Under the pieces are notes generated by a model. The model was given only the letters and a program-made list of their open reading frames with translations. It searched no databases and was not told where the DNA came from. The position numbers and the translations under genes are program-made. Shown here piece by piece: positions 34,201 to 46,200 of a DNA stretch of 64,000 bases (position 1 is the stretch's first letter; every line of letters begins with the position of its first letter). Origin of the DNA: Dacryopinax spathularia (lineage: Eukaryota > Basidiomycota > Dacrymycetes > Dacrymycetales > Dacrymycetaceae); NCBI GenBank assembly GCA_037974965.1, contig JBBPFI010000017.1:186001-250000 (forward strand), given 5' to 3'.

Positions 34201-34422
34201 GTGGAGGATGTGTTGAGCATGGCTTTGACAACCTTTGGCAGTCTGACGGAGAGTTATATTGCTGCCGATCGGAGTGGTTGGGATGGTGAAAAGGACTTTT
34301 TTGCTGATGGTCAGGCACCGGAGAAAGAGTCCACTGGCAAAGCGGATGGTGACGGACTCCCGAAGCAGAACGGGGATGAAGCTGCACCGGAAAACGGAGA
34401 CGATGTAGATGCGAAGCAATAG
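31269..34422 (+). CDS. YSH1: Endonuclease Ysh1 / CPSF-73, pre-mRNA 3'-end cleavage
   Basis: This is the metallo-beta-lactamase/beta-CASP nuclease of the cleavage and polyadenylation complex. From the ATG at 31269 it reads LSITLLGAGQEVGRSCCVIQ, VVCDAGVHPAF, LLITHFHLDHAASLTY (the zinc-binding HxHxDH motif), SFTPYPAGHVLGASMFLIQ, ILYTGDYSREESRHL and VLIIESTFG. The beta-CASP part follows: GGHVLMPVFAVGGAQELLLI, FPIYYASALARKCMAVYQ, VILASPGMMQSGASRELLEM, ISFSAHVDYAQNREFIEAI and LVHGEQSQMFRLKSAL. Motif C (SFSAHVDY) and the D motifs are intact. The C-terminal third has the CPSF73/100 region (FLELYFGEVQFLDAQGKEMD) and an acidic tail. About nine introns; the first (31475-31537) splits the first His codon of HxHxDH. 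An ATG at 31212 is in frame but adds unconserved residues. Confidence 0.96.
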
Positions 34423-34594
34423 CCGACTGCGATGAGCCATATCTCCTCTCATTCAGAGACGCATGTAGAACTATGTAACGATGCTGTAACATTATGCATT
34501 AAGGACGTTTCCACCACCATACCTCATCTTCGCTCATGATAAGTCATTGAACAGTGCAGAGTTCATTGTCCAGCGAGTCCAGAAGAAGTCGTGA

Positions 34595-36820
34595 CTAAAA
34601 GTAGGTCTTATGCAGTTGCAGGGGCGGTAGCGGTGCATTAGACATCTCCACACGTCTGCCGTCCTCGCTTTCGCCTACCCAAACGTACTCCTTTGCAATC
34701 TTCTCCACGACCTCCTTATTATCGGCATTTGATAAACCATCGAAGATGTGTAGGTTGGCGGCCCGTACGGTAACGTCAAGTTCGCCGAAGTCGGAGTTAT
34801 TAGGAGTTATGGCGGAGGTTGAGTATGCGAACATTAACGCGCAAACCACGAGCGTGAGCCCAGCGGCTACCGCAAAGATGATGATTGAGCGGAGGGAGAA
34901 GACGATCCTATCGGTCGCAGTGTTGATTCCAGCCTGGCCAGCGTTGTTCCACGGTACATCCGCACCCAAAGGTGCATCCACCTGAATCTGGGATGCCCCG
35001 AGCGAGTAAGTACAGGTGAGGAAGTCCCGCATGTGTAGATCCGCGCCATAGCGTGCCAGGTCAGGACTATTCGCAAGGTTGTAGATCAAATTGGTGATCG
35101 CAGTGCCTTGCTGGAACACCGCGGCGAGGACGTTGAAGAACTCCGTGCTGTTGATCGTCAAAGGCTGGGCATCTTCGAACCCCTCGATGCCATTTATGGC
35201 ACCAGTCGGTAGGACGTGCACCGGTGCTACTTGCCGCTGTTCGAGTGACATGATTGTTGATGACGTCAGGCTATCTCCCCAACCTGTTTCGTATACCGAG
35301 CAGTTTCCTCGAACGGGCTCGCATGTGGCCCAGCCAATAGCAAAGCTGGAATTGCTGATGTCCTTGTAGCATATATTGATGCCGTACGATCCAGATATCA
35401 TCGTCTGACATCCAGTCATGTTGGAGGCTGCAGCAACATCCTCGTAGGTGAAAGGCTCGAAGTAGATCATAGCACCTGGACCATGCGTACGAAGAGTGTC
35501 GGACACGTTGAAGCCGGGCCATGCGGTGAGATTTGTGTTGAGAGTAGAGTAGGTCGAACGATTAGGCGACTTTCGGTCATCCAGTACGGCATTCGCAACG
35601 CATAGCGTGTCGTTCGGTTGACATGCGAGAAGATTTTGGAGGCCACCTACGTCGAATACGAACGGTGGGGTGATGCAATCTCCTGGATTGGCACCATTGC
35701 AATACGCCTGGCCGAGAGGAGGTTGAGGACCGGAAGTGACCACCTGGGCTACGGTTCCAGGGAGCAAATACGCAAAGCAGCCGTCGTCACAGAGTGGTCG
35801 AATGGTGCTCGGTATAAGATGCGAGCCAGGAAATTGGCTGAGATTTGTTGTAAGCTGGACAACCTGGGTGGTATCGGATGTGAAGGAATCGTAGGCATGA
35901 GCGATCCTAACCGACATGTTGATGTTTGTCGGATAGAGGATGGTGGTCAAATCGTGTGGGATCCACGGTCCGATGCCCGCCATGGTGTTGAAGTCCCAAT
36001 GATTGACACGGAAGATCGTGGCGGACGAAAGGCCAACTGTGAGGATACTTGAAAGGAGGTAGTTCACCCCGGCAAAGGCGAATACGACGGCCACCCATGC
36101 TTTGGTCGACAAGTCCACTCTGCGCGACAATAACAAAGCCAGCTTGGCTTGGACTCCCGTAGCGCCAGATAATCCTAGGAACGAGGTGATATGCACACCC
36201 GTGGCTGCCTTCCGCCATCGAACGGACTCGAGGGCCGAGGCAACCAACATGCCTATGAGAGTGGTCCCGGCCGTCGACATGTATGTAATCACGTAGATGC
36301 TTTCTGCAGAAGGCAGGACGAATATGTTGTTGTGATCGGCTCGAGTCGAGTTCCAAGCGAACAGACCAAGAATGGTGTATAAGACGAGAATGCCGACCAT
36401 GACCAGGCCGTTGAAAGAGAACCACCATCGGAAAAGTTTGAATCGCAGATATCGCCCGGTATGCGGTATTGGTATCGAAATGACGCCGTCGATCTTGTTC
36501 CCCTCCCGTTCGAAGCTATCGGAAAGAGAGCTCCACCAGTTCTTGCGGACCAAGGGTGGACGTTGAGCCGGCTTCCCGCTGGACTTTCCAGCAGCAGCCT
36601 CCTCATCGGCATCTTTGGTAGAGTCGGAATCATGGCTTGCTTGATGGCTGGTGCTCGCTCCGCCTTGATACGGGACTTCTGGACCGGGCAAGAATGGCAA
36701 GGCCTCGGGCGACGTGGTAATCGAGTGGGACGGGGTATGCGGACCTTCGCCACCAAGTCGGCGCATGCGAATGGCGTCCTCAGGACCGGTATACGAATCG
36801 GTATGTCGAGCGCCGGACAT
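34595..36820 (-). CDS. Large basidiomycete membrane glycoprotein
   Basis: A single-exon frame of 741 residues from the ATG at 36820. Residues 1-95 are disordered (Pro/Ser/Glu). Membrane segments lie at about 131-155 (FSFNGLVMVGILVLYTILGL), 176-198 (VITYMSTAGTTLIGMLVASA), 240-265 (AWVAVVFAFAGVNYLLSSIL) and near 655-680 (IIIFAVAAGLTLVVCALMFA). Between the third and fourth is a region of about 390 residues with many NxS/T sites (NMS, NLS, NRS, NLT, NVS, NMT, NSS, NCS) and paired cysteines. This suggests a large extracellular or luminal domain. The tail holds VVEKIAKEYVWVGESEDGRR. The layout resembles the DUF3433-like membrane proteins of fungi, but I do not assign it firmly. It converges with YSH1 (172 bases apart). 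Confidence 0.75.
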   Translation of the reverse strand: MSGARHTDSYTGPEDAIRMRRLGGEGPHTPSHSITTSPEALPFLPGPEVPYQGGASTSHQASHDSDSTKDADEEAAAGKSSGKPAQRPPLVRKNWWSSLSDSFEREGNKIDGVISIPIPHTGRYLRFKLFRWWFSFNGLVMVGILVLYTILGLFAWNSTRADHNNIFVLPSAESIYVITYMSTAGTTLIGMLVASALESVRWRKAATGVHITSFLGLSGATGVQAKLALLLSRRVDLSTKAWVAVVFAFAGVNYLLSSILTVGLSSATIFRVNHWDFNTMAGIGPWIPHDLTTILYPTNINMSVRIAHAYDSFTSDTTQVVQLTTNLSQFPGSHLIPSTIRPLCDDGCFAYLLPGTVAQVVTSGPQPPLGQAYCNGANPGDCITPPFVFDVGGLQNLLACQPNDTLCVANAVLDDRKSPNRSTYSTLNTNLTAWPGFNVSDTLRTHGPGAMIYFEPFTYEDVAAASNMTGCQTMISGSYGINICYKDISNSSFAIGWATCEPVRGNCSVYETGWGDSLTSSTIMSLEQRQVAPVHVLPTGAINGIEGFEDAQPLTINSTEFFNVLAAVFQQGTAITNLIYNLANSPDLARYGADLHMRDFLTCTYSLGASQIQVDAPLGADVPWNNAGQAGINTATDRIVFSLRSIIIFAVAAGLTLVVCALMFAYSTSAITPNNSDFGELDVTVRAANLHIFDGLSNADNKEVVEKIAKEYVWVGESEDGRRVEMSNAPLPPLQLHKTYF

Positions 36821-36868
36821 TACGGACGGCGTCTATTGGAGATGATCTGCAAGACATGTGGGGTGAAA

Positions 36869-36890
36869 GACTCGAACGAGTCTTATACAT
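36869..36890 (-). promoter_or_regulatory. TATA-like box with adjacent 6-bp inverted repeat
   Basis: On the minus strand, ATGTATAAGA lies 61-70 bases upstream of the membrane-protein ATG at 36820. It abuts GACTCG-AA-CGAGTC (36869-36882), a perfect inverted repeat with a two-base spacer. The inverted repeat sits between the TATA-like box and the coding region, where it could be a factor-binding site or a small hairpin in the transcript. Confidence 0.4.
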
Positions 36891-38023
36891 GTCTCGGTGC
36901 TCCTTTGTGGAGGCCTATCCAGTCCAGCCCCTTGACCGCCCTATCGGAGAAGTGCGATCATCTGCGATATGCCTAGAGATTACCGCGCTTTGTCAAGGCT
37001 GACCGGAGACCGATGATTCCTGGGACATCACCGGCTTAGATAAGAGCCCATATATGTGCTGATTTTCCGTGAGCAAAGCGGGTCCGTGAACAACGACGAA
37101 CGTGACTAGAGCCTGCTGGACCAATAGCTGGGACGAGCTGCTGTGAAAGATCAAATTGCAGTGCTAGGCGATGCGACATGAGGCAGAGGAACGGAAAAGA
37201 CCCTGCTCAGCCAAGTCACATCACAATGCGTGGGAAAGGGGCTTGGTAGCAATTGTATTGAATGGTGAACAAGCTTCACTTCGTGGGCAGCGCCAGATCA
37301 TAGAGTGAAGACAGGAGGCCCAGCACAGAGGGCTGATGCCCGCTACTGCGGAAGGGCCGTGCATAACGAGGAAAGATTTCGAAATGCTCTGAGCACGGAT
37401 CATTGACTGTCACAATTATTGAATTCCTCTCATGCGCTCTACTGCTGGACTAGCAACTACGCGCCTGTTTAGACCAAGATTCCAACCTCTTCCGTGAACA
37501 AACAACAGAAGAAGGAAGAGACACATGATTAAGATACATTTGCAGAAGCGCGCCGACGAGGGGTGGGATCGACAAAAAATGGCAAGCCAAAAGCAGACGG
37601 GACAGATTATGACACAGGCGAAAGACAAGCAGGTCGGAAGACATATACGATGCGATGCGATGCAGGAAAAGCAAGTCAGCCAAAGCGGCCGTGCGTTCCC
37701 TCGTAGCCGGTTATACACTGGGTCGCTAAGCCGCGCAGCGCCCCTTCTGGTGACCGGGTCGAGAGAACGCAGAGAAAGAGAGATCGTTATGACTGAAAAG
37801 CTCCAAGGGAGAATATGACGTAGCGGTAGGTATTGTTGGTACACGGACGGACGGACTGGGATGAATCCTTTCTCTCCGGAATCGATCGGTCGGGTAAAAG
37901 TACACAGCTGCACTGGCTTTGGTTTTCTTGGGGCATGGGTTCGGTTCGTTCGCGGGGTCGTAGATCCAAGGGAAGGGAAAGAGAAATCGAAGAGTCTCTA
38001 AGGTCGGGACGGGAAGGAGCAAG
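36891..38023. other. Intergenic region, promoter of membrane protein and 3' flank of CDC24
   Basis: About 1.1 kb without a supported gene. Frames at 37416-37913 (-) and 37525-37818 (+) lack domains and overlap each other. No repeats stand out. Confidence 0.35.
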
Positions 38024-41000
38024 TTAATGCTGGACGAAGAGCTTGATCTGGTGCGAGACGGTAGCGACCTCCATCGCCATCGCCAGGTCGTCCGGCCCAC
38101 CAAGGCTAACCAGGTCGCCCTCCTCGTCCATGTACTTGATCCGGATTGGGTCGAGGACCTCCCCGCCGCAGAGCTCGATCTTCCGCCTGAGCTTGCTCAT
38201 CAGTTCCTGGAAGCCGATGTTGCGCTGGACGGTGATGGCGAACAGGTCTGAGCGGAAGGAGACTTTGACCATGACGGGCTTGGTGATTGTTGGCACTGCT
38301 TGCTGCGTCGGCAGCGGGGGAAGAGCGTGAGGAGCAGGCGAGCTCGAGCGAGAGGAGGAGAAGACCTGCGAGCGGGCAGTGCGCAGCGGTGGCACAGCAC
38401 CCATGGTGGGGACGACCTGCGCGCTCTGAGTCGGGATCGGCGGCTGAGGCCGGATATACTGCAAGTTCTGTGGCAACGGCACATGGGCAGTAGCAGTAGC
38501 AAGCAACGAACTGTCGTTCGACCCAAACGGCGTATCCGGGCTCTGGTAAGGGAACGACGGAGAGTCCGAGTCGTCCGTCCCTTCCTCAGCAGTACTCTGA
38601 CTGCTCCCGCTCTCCCTTTTCCCGTTCACCGTGCTCCCGTTCGGGTGGATAGAGAGCGGCGGAACGGGCACTGGCGGGAGCTGCCTGATCGGCTGCTGGT
38701 GCGAGGACGGGACGTACGGCGCGGGGGAAGAGACGCTCCTGCTCCTATTGCCCGTCGTACTGGTGCTCTCGCTATCCGACCTCGAGGCGCTCGATTTGGG
38801 CGGCACGGCCGGCCCGGCACCGACACCGGCAGTGGAAGAAGAGACAGCAGGGACGTCCGGCGTACTCGAGCTGGCAAAGTTCTGCACTGTGCGCATCCTC
38901 GTCTGGCTCGACTGGCGACTGCCCATGCTCATCCCTTGCGCAAACCTGGATGATGCGGGCGGGAGCGAGCCACCGCTAGAGGACAAGGGCGAGCCAGGAG
39001 GAGCGTTCCCGAAGCTCGCCTCGCTCTGCATAGACGTGGCGGACATGTTGCTCATCATCCTCGGCATCGGAGGCGGGAGCGGCGGGTGCTGCTGCGTGTG
39101 GGCGTACTGCCCGCGCCAAGCCGCGTTGGTGGGGCCGTCTGTTCCTTCCGTGCGTGCCCGGGGAGGGGGAACGACGGACGGTTCTTGTCCGCGCGGCACG
39201 GAGGCGCTGGCCGCATGATCGCGCCGGCGGGGAGGGAGGGATGCGTCGGAGTCGGAGAACTCAGCTTGGTACGCTTGGGCTTGGGTGAGAGGGGCAGAGG
39301 GGAATGGAGCTCGCATTGGGCGTGGGGGAGCATGCGGATGATGCATATACGGATGTTGCCCCGCATGTGGCGGCGGTGGCAGCGTCGGAGGCCTCGATTC
39401 AGCCCCAACGGAGAACCCGCGCTCGTGGCCCGAGTAGGCGGTCGACATGGACTCGGCGCGCGAACGGCTTATGCCCGCGGCGATCAGTTTGGTGATGGCT
39501 GCTTCCCATTGCCTGAGCTGCTCTTCCGTCCTGCAGCGAAGGATGAGGTGCTCTTTCTGCCCGCCGACGTCGTCCCAGGAGATGACGAGCGGGTAGTAGG
39601 TCGAGTGGGCGCCGTAGACCGAGCTTCCCGCTATACACACACACACCAAAACACATCAATATACTTCCCCCCTCACTCAGCAAGGGAAAAAAGACGCACT
39701 CTGCGCCGGCTCACTATGAGCCCTAGTAATGTTCCGCAGATAGATCCTCCCTTTCAGTGAGAGAGGCGTCGTACGCGCGTTCTTCGGCGGTGGGGGAGGC
39801 GGCGGGCCGGGCGTACCGGCGTTTTTGCGCAGGAGCGAGTTATTCTTCCCCGTTAGGAGCGTGTTCTTTCGTTTCTCTTGGGGGTTGTTAGGGGGAGGGG
39901 GTTGTTCCTGTCACGAAAGGTTAGCCGGCTGCACAGAACTGACAGCGCAGGAGGGAGAGGTGAGGTGGCGGCGGTGGTTGGGTGGCGGGGAGAAAGAGGG
40001 GCAGAAGAGAGAGATGGAAGCGCAACGCACCTTACAACACAAAATAATCTTCTCAAACAAAAACACATGATACTCCCTATCCTGATCGCCCTTCGTGACC
40101 ATAAAGATCTCATCCAGCACCAGATCTCCAAAATTCTCAAGCGAATGGCCCTTCCAATCCTCGACGCGCTTTCGGAGCCCGCGCACGGTCTGCAGGTTCT
40201 CGTATTGCCGCTGGGACTCGTTCACGTGTTCGGCGTAGTGCTGCGCTGCGAGGAGGCCGGCGGATACGCTCGCGTGGTGCGGGTTTGTGGGGGGGGTCGC
40301 TTTGAGGAGGTCCTGCGCGAAGAGTGTGGCATTAGTATTGCCGTTTCTGACCTGGTTAGGAGGAAGAAGCTGACCTTCAGGAGTAAGGGGTAACGGCAGA
40401 TTCGCTGCACGGGCTTGATCAGGAACGCCTGCAACTCGCTCCTCGCGTCGATCTTCGCGTCCGGCAGTTGCTGCGCACCACAATGAGCGTTCTTCTCCCC
40501 AAAGCAAGCACCCGCGCGGGAAGGAAAAGGTACTTACGACCAGCCGATCCATCTCCTCCACCACCCTCTCCCCCGCCCTCGAAAAATTCGCACAATACGG
40601 GATATACGTATCGAACAATGCCCCAGCACTGGTAAAGACCACTCCCCAGTCCTGCTCGCCATCTGGGAGCTCGGCGGTCTTTTCGACTTCGATCAGGAAA
40701 CGCCGCTGGTGGTCCAGGATATGACGCAGGTTGGAGAAGATGTCGTGGATCGTGTCCTGCGTCAGGATCTTGTGCCGGCCGAGGGAGGTGGAGTAGTCCT
40801 GCGGCACACGCGGGGGTTAGTCGGCGCTCTTTTCAAGTGGACAGTAGAGAGCGTGGCGAGGAGGGAGAACTCACGTGTAGGTTCTCCAGATCCTGCACAT
40901 ACTTCCTCTCCGTCGCCAGCAATTCATTAATCACATGTCTCCTCGCCCGCTCATGCTCGTCCCCCACCTGTCCTCCTTGTCCTACCTGCCCGGCAAGGGC

Positions 41001-41937
41001 AGAAGAAGGGAGGACAGCTCGGGACGCGTCTCCTGCGTTACCGTGTGCGTTTGGATTGGTGGAGGGGTTGGGGGAGTCGGGTTCTGGTGCGGGGGGGAGG
41101 ATGGAGGGCGGGAGGAGGTCGAGCAGGTGGGAGACGGCGTGTACCACCTGTTGCGCGTCGGGTCAGTTTCAGCTTCAAACAGCCGCGACAAGGCGAGGAG
41201 GGGAAGGCAAGACGTGGAGGATGGCGCACCTTGACAAACCCATTCGTATCGTCCCCCTGCAACTCCCCGACCGTAAACCCCTGCGGCCCCTTCCACATCC
41301 CCGCATTCCTCAGCTTCGTGACCGCCATCGAGAAATGCAAGATCGCCTTCTTAGCCTCCGTGAGCGTGAACCTCTCCGGATCCGTCAAGATCTCCGGCGT
41401 GCCATGCGCGTGCGTGGGGAGGATGGGCTCCGATCCGTAAGGGGGGGCGAGGTTCCAGATGTAGACGAGGGGGACGCCGAGTCGGAAGAGGTCCCAGAGT
41501 TGGGTGACGGGGTTCGAGGAGTCGCGTTTGCCCTGTATCTGGCTTTGGGTTTGGGTTTGTTGGGTGGGGGCGGGGTCGAATGTGCTGGTGCTGCTTCGAG
41601 GCTGGGCTGTGAGGGGGGAGGAAGCGGCGAGGGGGAAGAAGACTGAAAAGCCCTGGACGCGCATGAGTCGCGCTCTCAAGGTCGAGCATTGTTGGTAGAG
41701 AGAGGCAGAGCTGGAGGCACCCCGGTTCAGGAGCGTGTTCTGGATGAACGGCGCTGATAACGGCCCACTCGGAACGCCAGCGGTGGTGCTGTTGCCGTTG
41801 AGGGTGCTTGCGCTTGAGGAGGCGGGCGAGCCGGTCGACATTGATGGGGGTGTAGAGAGGTCTGAGGAGGAGGAGGTCGTGGTGGTGGCGGCGGCGTTGG
41901 GACCGTGGAGCGATTTCTTGCGGATTGACGCGGCCAT
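38024..41937 (-). CDS. CDC24: Cdc24-type guanine nucleotide exchange factor for Cdc42
   Basis: Domain order matches fungal Cdc24. Exon 1 (ATG 41937) has a Ser/Thr-rich start, FIQNTLLNRGASSSASLYQQ and the calponin-like Cdc24 domain (QLWDLFRLGVPLVYIWNLAP, ILHFSMAVTKLRNAGMWKGP, HAVSHLLDLLPPSILP). The DH domain follows: RRHVINELLATERKYVQDLE, DIFSNLRHILDHQRRFLIEV, AFLIKPVQRICRYPLLLK, the last being the conserved DH helix. A PH domain includes VLDEIFMVTKGDQDREYHVF, LFEKIILCCK and, after introns, VISWDDVGGQKEHLILRCRT. A long Ser/Pro-rich linker precedes a C-terminal PB1 domain (VKVSFRSDLFAITVQRNIGF, DPIRIKYMDEEGDLVSLGGP) that ends at 38024. In yeast the PB1 domain binds Bem1 and the GEF activates Cdc42 for polarity, budding or hyphal growth and mating. 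The introns are about 50-110 bases and G-rich. Confidence 0.95.
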
Positions 41938-43200
41938 TGATGATTTTCTTGAGGATGAGAGGAGGGGGTGGGCGTGTGCCCCGGTCGAGAGTTGGGTGGG
42001 TCAGTCGAGGTATGGGTGCTGGTTACGGAGGTGATGGGTAGGTGATGGGTGAGGGGGGAACGCGTTGTTACTGTGAGTGAGAGTGTACGGTTGGTGGTCG
42101 TCGTTCGATAGAAGGGAGTAGCACAGAGCACAGAGCAGAGCGCAGATTGTCAGAGAATGAGAAGGGGGGGACGGCGATGAGGACGGGCGAGTGTCAAACA
42201 CCAGTGGGATCCGTACGGGAGTGGGAGTCCACACAGTCGGTCGGGGGGAGGGGGGGGGGCAAAGGGGAAGGGGACCCAAAACGTTATTCGTTATTCCCTC
42301 TTTCCCCCGACCTCTGCACCGCACCCTAGTCCGGGGTCCAAGAGGTGTGATGCTTCCGCTTTTTGCTGTAGCACGCGTAGGGGCTCATATCGCCCGCTTG
42401 GGCAAATCAAGTACACGAATACAACCGTGATTGATCCCGGATGAATGGCCGCGTTTGACGACCGCGCTGGAGAGAGATACGGTAGACAACCGTATTTTCC
42501 AGAACAGAATCCTCTTTTTCCTTCAATGGAAAAAGGCTACGGGGTGCCATTCTACCTGCGCCCGGTTGTACAGTCCCACAGGCAGGGGGGCGAATGAGCA
42601 GTGCTGCAATAGAAGAGGGAAGGGGAAAAGGCAAGGGGACAGAGTGTTCTTCATTGTTTGGGTCTCGGCACCGCGCTCGGCTTCCTTCCTCCCCCCCTCC
42701 CTTGCTCTTACCCGCCTTCCCCCTTCTACTCTGCATAGCGCTGAAGCACTGGCATCAGCGTCCTACGAACCTCTACCCTTAGCAACAGACAATCCACCAC
42801 TAACCATCTTGACAACTAATCATAATCATAATCATATCACTCCCTCCCCACCCCACCCCAACTTTCGCACCAAAACCGCCTCGCCCAAGCGGCCCGACAA
42901 GACCCTTACCCCACCACACGCACCCACAAGCGCAAAAAAGGGACAACGCGACGCGCGTAACCATAACAATGCCCCCATCCTCCTATCCCCTCTTTCTGTC
43001 ACCCTCCCTGCCCTTCTAAGCTGCTTCCGCCCAGGACCCCAAACACCCCTATTTTTCGTCGGTCCCTGGGATTCCCTTTCTGGGATGTGTTTACACTCAT
43101 GCTCGGTGGGCCAGTGCGCACACTTGGGTTTTGTCCTCTGGCTCTGGGCTTAGGGCCTGAGCGGCGTTAACTGCGGGCAAAGGAGACGACAATAAAGGAA
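41938..43200. promoter_or_regulatory. Upstream region of CDC24
   Basis: It lies 5' of the CDC24 start. On the minus strand it contains long purine/pyrimidine runs (for example 42239-42275) and a block of AATC-repeats near 42815-42838 on the plus strand. The long plus-strand frame at 42431-43153 begins with TTG and is low in complexity, so I do not call it a gene. Confidence 0.35.
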
Positions 43201-43220
43201 GCGTTGTTCTGGTGCGACGC

Positions 43221-43244
43221 TCATGCTCATGCTCATGCTCGTGC
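43221..43244. repeat. Hexanucleotide repeat (TCATGC)3-4
   Basis: Three perfect TCATGC units and one variant (TCGTGC) in a row. A short microsatellite in non-coding sequence. Confidence 0.7.
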
Positions 43245-46200
43245 TATCGCCATTAGCCATGGGCCAGACCGCTGGACCGCCGCTGGCAAAAAGAGGGAAA
43301 AGGAGCAGGAGGGCCATTGTCGGAACACGTGTCCCAACGCACAGCCCCGCCTCCCTCTCCCTCTCTCAAATCACCGACCTGATCCGGGGGGTTGTAACAT
43401 ATGGCCATCAGCGCCCCCTCGAACTCCCCAATTCTCTCAGAATCCGCAGAATCCAGAATCTGCAAGAAGCAGATCGGCGGCCGCCCGATATCCCTTCACC
43501 TTGTGGCGAGCCGGGCGGGGCCGACCGCTGGAAGGAGGCGGGCAGAAGCCGAAGTCAGATAGCCCGATCTCTGATGTGATGTGAAGAGCCAGCGAAGGGA
43601 AGGGAGCAGGAAGAACCCTTGCTTCTCCCGTTCCTGCAGGTTACGGAAAACGATCCGAGAAACTGAACTGCTTTGGGGTCAGGGTTCTTCGCTCTTCATC
43701 TTGCTTCTCGCTCTTCACCTACCTCAGGCTCTTCCTTGCCTTCCTTGGGAGGAGGAGCATGCGGTCTGTTTGGTGAACCCTGAGTTGAGGGCAGCCCCAA
43801 TTCAGCCGCCTTATTACCTGAAATGGCAGGGGCTTCCCATCCGCTTGGGCGAGGGGCTGCGGTTTCCCCGCTTTGCACGCGGAGGCGCGGAGGAGATGGG
43901 GCGCAGGCACGACTGGGAGTCGGCGATATGATTATGAGGGACAGTATGATGATAACACGGCTTTGGTGGGCCCTGAGACAGTGAGACATGGGTTGTGGGG
44001 TCGCTTGGGAGGGGGTGCGACATTCCAGCGCTGGATGTAAGACCGCAAAGGAATGCCGAATGGCCGACAGCTGCAAGCACAAACTGATTCGAAATACGGG
44101 ATAGAGGAGCTCTTCACATCATCGCTCGTTATCGGCGTTATCGCCATCTCGTGGAAAAGCTGGTGAGAAAAGCGTCGGAGCGCCGCTGGGGTCCTGCACC
44201 AACCCTCGCTTCTCAAGCGGCTTCCGAAGCCGCGGACGGAGATGGGGGGTGACGTTCTAGAACCTTTTTGCCCGTGGCGACGCCTCATCCCCTCGTTTCC
44301 CTCGTTTGGCCCTTCTTTTCGCTCGTCACTTCCTTCTTTGTCGACTGGTCTTCCTTTTACAGTATTGTTTTCTGAAGCTGTTGCGAGGTCTGCAACATCT
44401 TCCACAGCTAATGAGTATTGAAAGAAGGGGTCTGTCTGGAAGCTCAAATGAGGTCATCCACCTTCCTTCCTGCATCCCCGGCATGCTCGACCTCCCAACA
44501 CTCTGACTTTGAATGTTCTGAGATCAAGCCGCCCGATCCCGCACATGCTCCCTCTCTGAGATCGTGTGGCGCTCAGGGTAGTTCCTGTTTGACTTGTTCG
44601 GTACATCTTTTATGGAATAACATGGAAGGGACTGGAATGTATGCCCTGCCTGCCGTTGGTCCTTGACTTGGAGAAGGGGGAGGGGAAGTAAGACCGTCCC
44701 TGGTTGTTATGGGTTCGGACCGGTTGGCCAGCGGGGGTTGGAATGTTCGGCGTGGGTGAGACAGCGAGGGGGGAAGGGGGTCGTTCCGTGACTTCCCCTC
44801 TACGAAAGTGGACATCAGTGAATTAGGTATCATCGGGGGCCACATGTTACGAGTATTGTATTTCCTTCGGATGATGTATTCAGACAGCACTTGGGAGGTA
44901 AACTCCTGGGCGAATATCTTGCTGTATGCAGGCGTTACAAGAAACGCACGATAGAACAATCATCGGCGCGTGAGAACCACGGAAAATCTCTACCGCGGGA
45001 CGGGACCGCTCGGGTGAGGGAAAATACCTCGCACATTTCGTTTTTGAGAAGGATGGAGAGGGAGGATGGAAAGGATGAGCACAATGCGGGTGGGCTGTGC
45101 GTTGGATCGGGCTTTTGATCTTTGAGCACAGCCGATGACGGCATTCATGGATGCCGTCTGATGTGTTCTTCATGTATCTGGGGACACGTTCATCTCTCGA
45201 CGTGCATGCCTGCCGTCGAAATTAGCATGAAGACGGAACGAGTTCATGTAGTCGAGAAGCATTTGCGAGCGGTTGAGTACGAACGACAGCGTGGCCTCGA
45301 CATTTTCCAGCATGTACAACACCGCTCATTACGACACCACCGGCGCGCTTTTCGGTCCAATTCCATCTCACGCTCGCCCACATTACCGGCGGTAATATCC
45401 GCACTTCGGGGGTCCAACGTCTATGCGGACACACGGACGCGCAGATGGTACGAGGTCAGCCGCCGGGAATTGCGGGGTACGTCTTTCCGCGAAGGAAGTT
45501 CTGTCCAGCTTCTTGCGCGGAGTAGACCGGGTCTGGAATTGGTCGAAGAAGGGGTCCGCGGTGAAATGTCGTGAGGCTGTTGGTTCTAGAAGTCATCTTG
45601 TGCGGGCGCGAGGCATTGTGGTGAGACTGGGGGTCACTTTCGTGTTCGCATCGTGCACAGGGGAAGTATCAGAGCGTCCGGATCGTGAGCAGCCCATCGC
45701 CTATGGTACAGGAGCGATGAAGCTGCAGCGAGGCGCGCCGAGTAGCCAGGTGCGGTTGTAGAACCCACTGCTCGGCATTATGGCTCATCAGTAGCAGTTG
45801 TGATCTGTCCCGTTGCCGGGCTACCAGGAGCGGGCACCGAGATACGCCCCGGGCAAGGCTTGCGCGCGCACTCGTCCAACTCCATGGGTGAGCAGAAGTG
45901 AGCGCGATGAGGGTGTCGACGAGCAACCAGCAGTGTGTGCAGCTCTGTCTTCAGGCCCTCAGGGCCACAAAGCATATTCAGCATCAGGAAGGCTTCATCT
46001 CATTTCGAAGCCGACAAACGGTGAAAGCGGCCATGCTTTGCCGAGACGTGGTAGGATGAGGCTTGCGCCTGCCCTCCGTTCATGCGAGGGCAAGAGCTTG
46101 ATCCAGAGAGCCACTAGGCTTAGATCGGCGCATCGATAACACAGCGTCAAGAGTAAAGCAGCCGCGACAACCTGTCCGAGCTTCGTAGCGAGCCGTGCGC

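Noticed and set aside
42431-43153. 240-codon open frame on the plus strand upstream of CDC24
   Set aside because: It starts with TTG, has no internal ATG until near its end, and is Pro/Thr/His-rich low complexity; it looks like leader sequence.
43932-44447. 171-codon frame on the minus strand in the gene-poor stretch
   Set aside because: It starts with TTG, has no domain and mixed low-complexity content.
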